A stretch of DNA of 64,000 nt from NCBI RefSeq assembly GCF_033807715.1, contig NC_084599.1, forward strand, positions 5,942,125-6,006,124. The letters are read 5' to 3'. This DNA comes from Cololabis saira. Lineage: Eukaryota; Chordata; Actinopteri; Beloniformes; Belonidae. The notes under the pieces were generated by a model that did not search any database, had not been told where the DNA came from, and worked only from the letters and a program-made list of their open reading frames with translations. The translations under genes were made by a program, and so were the position numbers. Positions 31,901 through 43,900 of the stretch are shown in pieces; position 1 is the stretch's first letter; every line of letters starts with the position of its first letter.

Positions 31901-34900
31901 AACTCAGCTTTCTTTCTCCTCCAAACACGACAAGTTGTGTTTCCACCAAAAAGTTCTATTTTGGTTTCATCTGACCATATAATATTCCGCCAATCCTCTT
32001 CTGCATCATCCAAATGTCGCTAGCAAACTTCAGACCTGGACATGTCCTGTCTTCAGCAGGGGGAACGTCTGGCCCTGCAGGATCTGTGTCCCTGGTGGTG
32101 TAGTGTGTTACTGATGGTTCCTTTGTTACTCTGGTCCCAGCTCTCTGCAGGTCCTTCACTAGGTCCCCGTGTGGTTCTGGGAGCTTTACTCACCGTTCTC
32201 GTGATCATTTTTACCCCACGGGGTGAGATCTTGGAGCCCCAGATGGAGGGAGATTATCTTGTATATCTTCCATTTTCTAATAATTGCTCTCACAGTTGAT
32301 TTCTTCACACCAAGCTGCTTACCTATTGCAAATTCAGTCTTCCCAGCTGGTGCAGGTCTACAGTGTAGTTTCTCACGTCCTTTGACAGCTCTTTGGTCTT
32401 GGCCATAGTGGAGTTTGGAGTGTGACTGTTTGAGGTTGAGGACAGGTGTCTTTTACACTGATAACCAGTTAAAACTGGTGTCTTTTATACTGATAACCAG
32501 TTAAAACAGGTGTCTTTTATACTGATAACCAGTTAAAACAGGTGCCATTAATACAGGTAAAGAGTGGAGGACAGAGGAGCCTCTTAAGGAAGAAGTTACA
32601 GGTCTGTGAAAGATGGAAATCTTGCTTGTTTGTAGGTGACCAAATACTTATTTTACCGAGGAATTTACCAATCAATTTAGTGAAAATCCTACAATGTGAT
32701 TTCCTGGTAAACTTGGCAAAAATCCCCAAATCCATGACATATTGAGGGAAGAAACGGTACGGACCAGCAGGGAGCAAGGGAGAGACAAGATAAGATATAC
32801 ACAGAAGGGTTGATGAGACACAGGTGCAGACAATCAGACAATGGGAACCAGGGAAGTCAAGACAGAACTGAAACACAAAGACAAGGATTTCAAAATAAAA
32901 CAGGAACTAAATAACCAAACCGTGACCCCCAGCCCCCTTAAGGAACAGCTTACAGATGTTCCAAAGAAACCAAGAACACAGTGGGCTGAGGGGGCCCAGA
33001 GGAGGGTCCAGGCCAACACACAGTCAGAGTTCAGGGGTCCTGGGCACTGGGCCAGGCGAGACAGATCAGGGGGTCGCCCTCGGGACTGGACCCACTGGCG
33101 AGGCAGATCAGGGAGCAGGTTCTAGTGCTGTTAATATTTCAGGAGCACGTTCAGGAGCCTCTTCTGGTTCTGGAACAGGTTCTGGAGCAGTTACTGGTTC
33201 TGAAGGAGGTTCTTGTACTTTAACTAGCTCTGCAACAGGTTCTGGAGCAGGTTCGGGGACAGGTTCTAGTGCTTTTAATGTTTCAGGAAAGTTTTATGGC
33301 GCTGCTAATATTTCTGGAACAGGTCCTGGTGCTTTAACAGGTTCTGGAACAGATTTGAGTACTTTCACTGGCTCTAGAACTGGTTCTTGTACTTTCAGTT
33401 GGGCTGGAGCAGGTTCGGGTACTTTCACTGGGGCTGCAAAAGCTTCTGGTACTTTGACCACCGCTGGAGCAGGTTGGGGAACTGGTTCTGGTACAGGTTT
33501 TGGTACTTCCACTGGCGCTGGCTGAGTGCAAGCAGGGTCCGTGGCAGGAACCTAGGTGCCGGCTGAGGCGGCCCAGAGGAGGGTCCAGGCCAACACACAG
33601 TCAGAGTTCAGGGGTCCTGGGCAAAGGGTCAGGCAGACGGGTGAAACAGCTCAGGATGCTGCCCTCAGAGCCGGGCAGACCGGCATGGGAACAGGGACAT
33701 GGTGGGGTTTTCGGCGCTGCTGATTTCTCCATTTCGGCCTATATTGGGCCTGAACACTCTTGGGCCTGCAGAAAGCCAGGTGCGATCCCCAGAAGGGGGT
33801 TCCTCTTCTTTCACACGCCCCGCCTGTCGGGCGCAGCGCGCAGGCAGTGTTACAGAAATAGGCTGGGGCACATCCGGGTCCTCCTTGAGAAAAGGGACAT
33901 GGTGGGATTCTCGCTGAGGCCGACGCTTCCCTTTTGGCTTATATTGGGCCTGAACACTCTTGGGCCCGCCGAAAGCCAGGCGCGATCCCCAGAAAGGGGA
34001 CTCCTCTTCCTCAAACTGTGGCATATTTTTCTCTGCCTCCCGGCGGAAGTACTCCAAGAGAGAGATGTATTCCCCTGCTCGGTCCATGCTTGGCTGGTCC
34101 GTTCTGTGACGAATGTGGTTGATAGGACCCAGATGCCAGGTGGCAGGAGTTCCCTAAATATTGATTTATTTTAAATCAAACAAAACCAAAAGCGCTGCTG
34201 AGCAGGATTGCAAAAAACAAAACAAGAGCATAAACTTGGCAAAAATCCCAAAAACCATGACATGACACATTAAGGGAGGAAACAGTACGGACCAGCAGGG
34301 AGCATGGGTAAAACAAGATAAGATATACACAGCAGGGTTGATGAGACACAGGTGCAGACAATCAGGGCAGACTGGAACCAGGGATGTCAAGACAGAACCG
34401 AAACACAGACACGGGTTTCAAAATAAAACAGGAACTAAATAACCAAACCTTGACACTCACAGTAGTAAACTGAAAATAATTACAAAGATGTGCAATATCT
34501 TTCTATTTTTACCTTAATAATGTATTTATTATATATTTATCATGTTCAATACCATCCCCATCCCTCATTCAGCACAATTACAATGTACTCATTCATACAT
34601 ATCCTACCTGTTTTTGCACTGTATTTATAACATCTCATACTGCACTATTTTTCTTCTTCTGTATATACTGTATATATTTTTTAATTATATATTTTTTACT
34701 ATTTTTATAGTTTTCTCTGTATGTGTATGCATGTTTGTGTTGTGTGTACTGCTGCTGCTTAATGTGAATTCCCCACTGAGGGATGAAAAAAAGGAATATC
34801 TAATCTAATCTAATGTAGTTCAATTCAATACAATTCAATTTTATTTATATAGCGTCTATCACAACAGAAGTTGTCTCTAGGATCTGTCCACTTTATCAGT

Positions 34901-37900
34901 GAGAAAGGAGGCATACGTATTTATAGATAGACTTGTGTCAGCCGGAGCTGCTGGTGGCCACCACCTATGTAAAAATTCACCCAACACAGTTGTCATTTTG
35001 TACACATGGTAGATACATTTGTAAACCCTCCAATCGCAAGATCGACCCCCTAAACCTGTGCTGAATCAATATACAGAACATGATCTAGAAGATCCTAGTG
35101 GTCCAGATCTGCAGGTCTGGACCCAGATCCTAGTGGAAACGCTCTTTTTGGCATTTCAGCATTGCTGTCAGTTTTGAAAACCAGGAATAGCCAATTTTTT
35201 CGGTCACAAAATCTATTATCGAAAAATGATTTGAAATACTAATCGCTTTTTAGCGGGGCAGCACGGTGGCTTAGTGGTTAGCACTGTTGCCTCACAGCAA
35301 GAAGGTCCCAGGTTCGACTCCCAGGCCCAGCAGGATCTTTCTGTGTGGAGTTTGCATGTTCTCCCCGTACTTGCGTGGGTTTTCTCCGGGTACTCCGGCT
35401 TCCTCCCACAGTCCAAAAACATGCATATTAGGTTAATTGTGAGTGTGATTGTGAGCATGGTTTGTGTGTTTCTATGTGGCCCTGCAATGGACTGGTGACC
35501 TGTCCAGGGTGTAACCCCTGCCTCTCACCTGAAATTAGCTGGGATAGGCTCCAGCAGACCCCCGTGACCCCGCAAGGGATAAAGCGGGTAAGATAATGAA
35601 TGAATGAATGAATAATCGCTTTTTTCTTTCTTTTTCGTACCACAGGCAAAAATCTACTTCTCTTTTCCTGGGGAGCTGCTAATGAGGATACTGAAGATGC
35701 TCATTCTTCCACTCATCACGTCCAGGTTGGTTGACACACTATAACCCAGCTCGACTGGAACAGATTAAGAAGGTCCCAACTGTAAAACCTTTACTTCTAG
35801 TCCTGGTCTTGTAAACAATCCTAAGCAGATATCAAAGTAGATGGATGGAATTACTTCAATGTGAATGGTTGGAGTTTACAACAGATCTGATTAGCTGAGA
35901 GTAGGTATAGTAGGGTTTGAACTTACAAATACATCAGCAAAAAGCAATGCTAATTTTTGATGTCACCACCGAAAGAGTATTTGGAATGGAAGGTCTTACA
36001 GCCAACGTTCAGCAGCAGTTCCACAGCTACAGCAGGTCATCTCAGGACTGTTCAAAGTGGATGTCTGCTAGGACCCAGGAATTACATTAATACACTCTAC
36101 AGAAATAGGTATTGAGCAAAGATTTAACTGAAGCAGCAGTTTTTTTTAAATGTAAGCCGTTTCCAGAAATTGGAGGCAGCTACTGAGAAAGCATGAAAGC
36201 CTTTATTTCTGAGTCTACATTGGGACTGTTGAGGATCATTTGGTTGGAAAAATAAATAAGGTGCTACCAACTCTTCAAACCAAACAAAAAAAGTAATCTT
36301 GGACAGGAAGCAGGTGGAGAGATGCCAGAGATATAGTGTACATTTTCTTTTTTTTTCCCATGGCGTTTTGTTTATTCTCTTGAATGAATGCGTCTCACAG
36401 ATTAGTATTTATGCCAGTTAAGTGTAACATCTTGTGGACACTGACTGGATTGAAGTCATCCCGTTTTCTTGGTTTGTTCTGCAGTCTGATGTCTGGTCTA
36501 TCATCAATGGAGTCGAAGGCATGCTGTCGCATGGGCGTCCTCACCGTCACCTACTACCTGTGGACCACCTTCATAGCCGTGATGGTTGGGATTGTGCTTG
36601 TTATCATAATCAAACCCGGTGTTGGTACAGACATGGAGAGCCACCGTCTGGGCGGTGGGCCTGTCATGACTTCAGCTGATGCCCTGCTTGACCTGATCAG
36701 GTGAGACGTCACAGGCTGACATGTTGTTCTGCTGAAAATCTTGAATGAAGAACAGTCTTCTTTTTTGGTACTGACTCAAAACGTCCTTAGGTCTGTTGTG
36801 TTGTAGTACCTAGATCTTCTTTCTGAGTGTGCTCCAGTGAGCCCCGTGTTTGGCCTCTTTCTCCCACTTCTCCCTGCTCACTCTGCTCTTATAATAAACC
36901 AATCTGACATGATACTCTTAGTCACGTTGCTATGACGACAGAGACAGTTGCAGGATGTTTCTTTTTTAACTTAATATGATCTAAGGGGGGTTTGACCACA
37001 CATGAGATAGATACATGTTTGATCTGTGACTGGATTTTAGAGGACCGATCTGAAAAGGGAAAATTTGCAACCAACCAACACAGGGAGCAAATCAATATTG
37101 AGACAGAAGAAATCAAATAAAACATTTATTTTGACATGCAATGATTCATTGACAGGGTTTTGCTGGATTGTAATTTTAAAAAATGACCTGGAGATGATGT
37201 AACCAGGGTTGTGCAGAAGAGTTGCACAAGCATACCTGGAAGTCACCTGAAACTGAACTTCACACAGATTATATATATTTTTTATATATTTTAGTTTGTC
37301 TGGCTACCACAACCTAATCTATAACACTAACTACTTTACATTTATTCTCATCAGTACAAATATTATCATATCAGGTGTCGCCATCGAAACACCATCCAAA
37401 ACAAATCTGCCATAGCTTCAACAAAACTCACTTGCATACTTACACTTGACGTATGTGTGAAACGTAATGCAAGTAGCAGTTTTCTTGTTTTTGTATCTCC
37501 CCAATACACTCATCAATCCATGTTCTATATCCGCTTAATTCTGTACAGGGTCAACTTTATACAATTCTAGCTGATGAGGTACATAAAAATCTGGTTGGGT
37601 GGATATTGCCAAGGACCTCACGATACGATACACATCACGATACTTGAGTCACAATACAATATTTTAATATTGAGATATTCAAATTTTGCAATATATATTG
37701 CAATGCTTTACATAGTTCGCTGAAAACTGTAAAAGGCATTATGCATCTTAAAATCCCTTTTACATGTACCTTAGATTGTAATGATAATTCATAGGACAAA
37801 CTGAGTCAAAACAATGTAATTCAAATTATCCATGCTGTTTTATTGTAACTATACAAGCTAAAGTTACAACATATTTGCACATGTTTTTATATTACTTACA

Positions 37901-40900
37901 TAATATGAAATTAACATTAACAATATTATTTAAGCCCATGTATACAATAAAGTCGTGCTGGATTTACAACCCGTCTGAAACATGATTTAATATTTGAAAA
38001 AAAGAAATCGATACAATTTTGAATATCGAATCGACCGGCAAAGTATTCCGATATATTGCCTTATCGATGTTTTTGCCCACCCCTATGTACAACTATAGAG
38101 ACCAAAGCTGTTTTTTTTTTGTTTTACACTGCCTATACAAAGGAGAAAAGGAAAAAAACTCTCTACCTGGGTTTCACTCAACAAATACATAAAATTACTA
38201 TATGGATGATTATGTTTCAGATGGCAGCAAGTGATTGCACCCTAACTGGTGCAGAGAGTAGTTTCTCATCTCATAAACAACCATGTTAGGAGACACATCC
38301 TGTAGTAGTGGAAAAGATGTTAATTTGTTTCAGTAGGGTCAAATTATTGGCTTCAAGCCCAGAAAACATTGAAGAAGATTGCTGAAACTACAAAAATGAG
38401 TTTGAGTACTGTTAAACGCATAATTAACTAGAAGGATAATGGGGAACCATCATCTTCCGGGAAGGAATATGGTCAGAAAAAAATCTTGAAGGATCATGTT
38501 CGGCAATGGGTAAATGAAACATTGTAAACAAACACCAGTTGAACTCTTCTTACCCTGATGAGATCATCCGGGTAAGAAGATCATACCTAATGCCTTCCGT
38601 ACAAACTTGTGGGGGTTGGGCTTTGACCTGCAAAGCAGTGCAGTTGGTCAGATTAAGGTTCAGCAACATTATTAGGTCAGCTGACTATCTGAGAATACTG
38701 AATGATTGTTCCATCAATGGATCTTTTCCCATCATTTCAATATGCTCACAGGCCTACATGCATCTCAAACACACTGCACACACAGCACACACATGTCACA
38801 CTCCACAATGAAACAATGGTAAATGGAATGCTCCTCCTCCTTTTCTCTGTCCTCTTCTATTTGTAAATAACATCCTACGTCTCCTTTGTATTCCAACACA
38901 ACACATTACACACTCATTCACATACACTACAACACATCACACAGTCCCCAAACTGCACCCATCACTGTTTTGTCTTTTCTTTCCTACTCTTTCACGTCCC
39001 ACCTTCAATGTTCTTAGTCTGCTTTGGCAGAATTTTTTATTCTTTTTCTTTTTTTATTATAAGTATTAATAAAATATGGCTAGACTGTCAAGAAGGCTGG
39101 TGAACGAAACACTCCAAAAAACAAAAAAAAAACCTTCTGTTGCAAGATTAAAATGCATATTTATATGGCTCTTGGGTTTTACCAAACTTGGTATTAATCA
39201 TTCATATATATGCAAACAAAGGGGTAAAAAATCAAGGTCTGCACAAATTAACACAAATACTGTAATAATGTAATAAAGTTTTTTTCTCCGATGGCACGGG
39301 CATATTCCAATATTCTAATGCCAGGATTCATCAGGCTCTAATTGAGGAAGAGGTTCAGGGAGTATGAGACATCATTTTCACACATGAATTGGCCACCACA
39401 GAATCCAGACCTGAACCCCAGGTAGAACATTTGGGATGTGCTGGAGAAGACTTTGCCCAGCAGTCTGACTCTCCCATCATCAATACAAGATCTTGAAGAA
39501 AAATGGATGCAACTCTGTATGGAAATAAATGGGACTTTGCAGAAGCTTATCGGAACGTGTCCTGTAATCAAACCCAATGACGGTCCAATGAAATATAAGA
39601 GTGAAGTTTTATTTCGACTGTAAAGATGAACATTTTAACATGCAGGTCAAAGGAGACTGACTCGTGTTGCTCCAGACCCTAGTGGTCAGTAGAGAACTTT
39701 ACTTTACTTCCTGGATTGAGTCTGACTAGCAAGCAGGAAGTGCCTTCTCTTGAGGTTTTGTCCCCTTTTTTGCAATGCCAGAAAATCACCACATGTGAAA
39801 ACATGTCTCTGATTTATGTGACTTTTTGCTAAAGTAAATATGGAAGTATGGAAACACAGCTAGTGTTTAACAGCACGAGTGTACCAGTCACCTGAACTGG
39901 GATCAGTAGAGCACACACCAGCACGCACGTCAATCCCATTAGAGTACAGGCTGATCAGCATATTTTTAGTAATCCTGCATGGATAAACTGCCAGATTAAC
40001 CGAGTCAGTGATCTCTGCCGCGGCACGTTGGTAAACCGAGTTCTCGTATCAACGCTGGACCGTTAAACGAAGCTGTATGAGAAGGTCGATCACATCTCAT
40101 CCTCGTGTTGACCTCGGTCCAACGCTGAGGGTCAGCTGACCCGGGCAATTTAACCTCCCATCAAAGAGCTGCTCCTACGGCTGACTCTGTGAGAACATGG
40201 GAGGTTATAAGCAGTGCTTGAGTTGTAAAAAAAAATCAGGGGGGATGGTGGATTTTATCATATGGGGACAGATCATTTGTGCTGATTACAAATAATATAA
40301 TATATTACAAATAATAGCAGTGACCAAAACAGCTGCAGAAATACTGCAGGAATGACATAGCAGCAGTTAAATGCAGCCTTCTGTAAGCTTTAAATATCCA
40401 CTGGGCTAACATCAAATACATCAAAACACAACAATAAAAAACACTTTTCTGAACTTATCAATATGACTCTGTCCTTCACAGGATAAGTAAAATGGATCAC
40501 TGCAAAAACTCACAATCTTAACAAGAATATTTGTCTTATTTCTAGTTAAAATGTCTCATTTTAGTAAAAAAAAATCTCATTACACTTAAAACGAGGACTC
40601 ATCACTGGAAAAAACAACAATTTTCACCTGTTTCAAGTAGATTTTCACTTAAAATAAGTAGAAAAATCTGCCAGTGGAACAAGATTTTTTTGCTTGTAAT
40701 GAGAAGATAAATCTTTCAAGTGAAAATTTACTTGAAACAGGTGGAAATTGTCAAATTTTTCTGGTGTTATTTTTCTGGTGATGACTCTAAATGTTGAAAT
40801 AGCAGTAAAACCACATTCATTGATGAAATGACATAAGGGATGGAAAGGGGGGATGGCAGTTTTACAGGGGGGTGATTTGGACCGTTTTTATTTCATCCCT

Positions 40901-43900
40901 CATCCTCCCTCAACTCCAGTACTGGCTATAAGGAGCATTTAACTGTTGTGAGAGGATCTGAACTAAATATTTTGCTGAAGGAATGTCAGATAACCCTAAC
41001 TAAAACGTTCACCTGAATTTGGTTTGAATAAACAATATTTTGATTCCTTTGCTGAAGTGTAAATTGCTAATGAATAAACAGTACAATTAAATAGTAAAAA
41101 AAAAACAACAAAAAAACGTTAAGAGCCTGTCAAACAGAAGAGTGTTGGAGAGCGTGGTGGTTCAAACCTTCAGAAAAGACTGGTTGTTCCTCAGGTTGTT
41201 CAGTATCAGGGTGCAGAGATGCTTCTTCAGAGCAACTTCCAGGATTACAACACTTGTTGTTAACAGCAATCCCTTTTCCTTTAATCCCTCTGTTTACAGT
41301 CTGAATTCTGGATAAAGACGTGTTGGAGTCTAAAGTATGTTCCTTCTAGCAAAGTCATGGTGAAACACCTCTTTAATTCCCTACATCATCAGTGCTCAAA
41401 GCTCCTCTATTTTAAATGCCACAATTTCATATTTCCCATGATAATCGAGGATAGAAATGTGGAACTTCCTCCTCCCTTCCCTGTTTTTCTTTTCCCTTAC
41501 CTCCTCAATATTTCCTTTTCAAAACATCTGGATCAGGAATCTGTTCTGGGCATTACTGGGCTTTGGAAAGCTCAATCTGCTCATTGTTCCAACATGTAAA
41601 AAACCTTCCAGTTGTCACGGTTCTTCATAACAGATGCTAAAATTGTGTTAAAACCATCATCTGAAATATTTTAAAGGAAATATTTGACCATTTTTAGCTC
41701 AGAGGATTCCAAGATTTCCTCTTGTTTGGCTTCGTTCTCATTTTCTCTTCCATCATTACTCGTAATTACTCGTACACGTAAGTCACAGGAAGATGATTCC
41801 AGAACCCGGGGCAACTGAAAAGGCTCGGTCCCCCCAGCTGCTTTGACCTGGACACTTCCAACAAATGTTGGTTGGAGGACTTTATCAGTGGCTTCAAAAT
41901 GTAAACTGAATTTGACCAATTTGACGTTTGATTGGCATTTGTGTTGAATCCTGTTTCCCAATAAAGAGTTATTTCTCTGTTTTCCTACAGAAACATGGTT
42001 CCCTCCAACCTTATTGAAGCCACATTTCAGCAGGTAAGACCTCACAAGGTTGATGTTATCATCAGCACTATATGCTACACTTCCAGCCACAAATCCATCC
42101 AACGTCTTTTTCCAGTACAAAACAGACCTGATCCCCATCCTCAAAGTCCAAGCCAGAACCATCCAGCCCAACTTTGTCTACATCATCCCCGATGACAGCG
42201 ACCCCAAAGGGCGGACGGTGTACCTGGAGCTGACGCCGCCCCCTGACGTCACGTACAAGACCACTCCTGGCAGCAGCCAGCAGATGAACGTCCTCGGCAT
42301 CGTCATCTTCTCAGCCACCATGGGTGAGCGAGACACATGGACAACACGTCCTGCTTTCTGATGTCTGATTCATTAAACTTCACAGTTTCTAAGGCTCTGA
42401 AACTCATCAGGGGTGCAAAGTTCTGGCCATTTTAACAGCTGTAAACTTTAAATGGGAGCTGAGAGGAATGTATGGCACTAAAGGGAATAAACCCAAAGCT
42501 TTCATAAAAGGATGTTAGCCCATGACAAGACACTTAAACTTAGTAGAAAAGTAATACATTTCAGCATAATATTGGTTAAAACGATTAGATTTAATGGAAT
42601 TGGTTTAATTTTCCACCCTGTTCATTCGCATGACAACGAGGACTCTTGATGACACAATGTTGAGTTCATGAGTTTCATCCAATCAGGTTTTAATGGCTTT
42701 ATTAGGTTAAATCTTATATCAAAGTTCAACAAACAAACACACAATGCATTTACACATTAACTAGACATCTGGAAAAATTGAATTTTTTCTTTTAACTATC
42801 ATAACAAAGTTTAACTATCAAAACCAAAAACGCATTCCTGAAGTTGCTAGCAAGCAATTTATCAAATACTGTTAATATGATATGAAATATATGCTAATTT
42901 GCACCATTTAGGAGTCTGGTTAGCCTCTGAAATTGTGAATGCAGGCAGAATTGTTGTTTAATGAAAGAATAGGTTAATGTCCTGCTCGCAAGATTAGAAC
43001 TGTTGATTAATGTATACAAGCTAACAACATTTTATTGGCAGTGTATTATGCTGGTGCTAGGAAACGAGTGGTTGGGTTTAGGCTAATGAGTGGCTAGATC
43101 TAATGTTAGATATAAGGCAACGAGTGGTTGGGTTTAGAGTATGAATTGTTTGGTAATGAGTGGTTAGGTTAACACTAAATAGTGGTTAAGTTTAGGTTTA
43201 TGACGTTGTTGGTTCTGGGTAATAATTGGTTGCTGCATCATGATGATTATTATTGCATTAATTATGCATTAAACGGAGGTCGTGTGTTTGCAGGCTTGAG
43301 TGGATCTTCTCTTCTGCTAGGTCTTTTTCAAAACACTTGTTAAAATAAATGTATATACCACAGCTAAATCAGCTAAAACACTATTGCAGTACATAAAATA
43401 ACCGGTTTCCGGTAGAGGTGGGCGTCGCTCTCCATAAGCACACCTGCAGCAGCTCCAACTCCTCCCACACCAGAGGACCTGAGCTGACAGGTGATTTAGT
43501 AAAGGCCACCTCCAACAGGGAATACACTCATCCAACCAAACCTCTGCACCCCAGTAGCAGATACTCATAAATAATAAATAAACAAAAATAGTAAACAAAA
43601 ATAGTACATTTACAGGGACGTAACACATATCCATCACAAAGCTATGTTTTAGACTATTATAGTCTGGTCCTGCAGCTGCAGCTATGACTACTGACTCTAA
43701 CACACTAGAGTTTACACTAACTAGAGGTTTACTAACACCAACTAGAGGTTTACTAACACTAACTAGAGGTTTACTAAACACTAACTAGAGGTTTACTAAC
43801 ACTAACTAGAGGTTTACTAACACCAACTAGAGGTTTATTAACACCAACTAGAGGTTTACTAACACCAACTAGAGGTTTACTAACACTAACTAGAGGTTTA

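Larger units (their letters stand above)
30962..32707 (-). mobile_element. Tc1-like transposon, right end truncated
   Basis: The left end CAGTGAGGCAAAAAAGTATT follows a TA target. The right inverted repeat is present as far as about 32707 (ACAATGTGATTTCCTGG) and is then replaced by an LTR retroelement. The inner parts of both repeats match inverted (GACCAAATACTTATTTT). Confidence 0.88.
32708..34455 (-). mobile_element. Antisense non-autonomous LTR retroelement
   Basis: In - orientation: 5' LTR at 34105-34455 (351 bp, start TGTCAAGGTTTGG), leader GAACGGACCAGCCAAGC, a gag-like frame from 34087, a low-complexity coding-like stretch, a purine tract at about 32927-32943, and a 3' LTR at 32708-32926 that lacks its last 125 or so bases. 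No pol. Same family as 8701-9400. Confidence 0.8.

Noticed and set aside
32956..33525. 189-codon Gly/Ser/Thr-rich protein on the + strand
   Set aside because: It is the antisense reading of the Pro/Val/Glu-rich repeat in the LTR retroelement.
41671..42171. 166-codon - strand frame
   Set aside because: Overlaps transporter exons 4 and 5, which are supported by splice sites and family motifs on the + strand.
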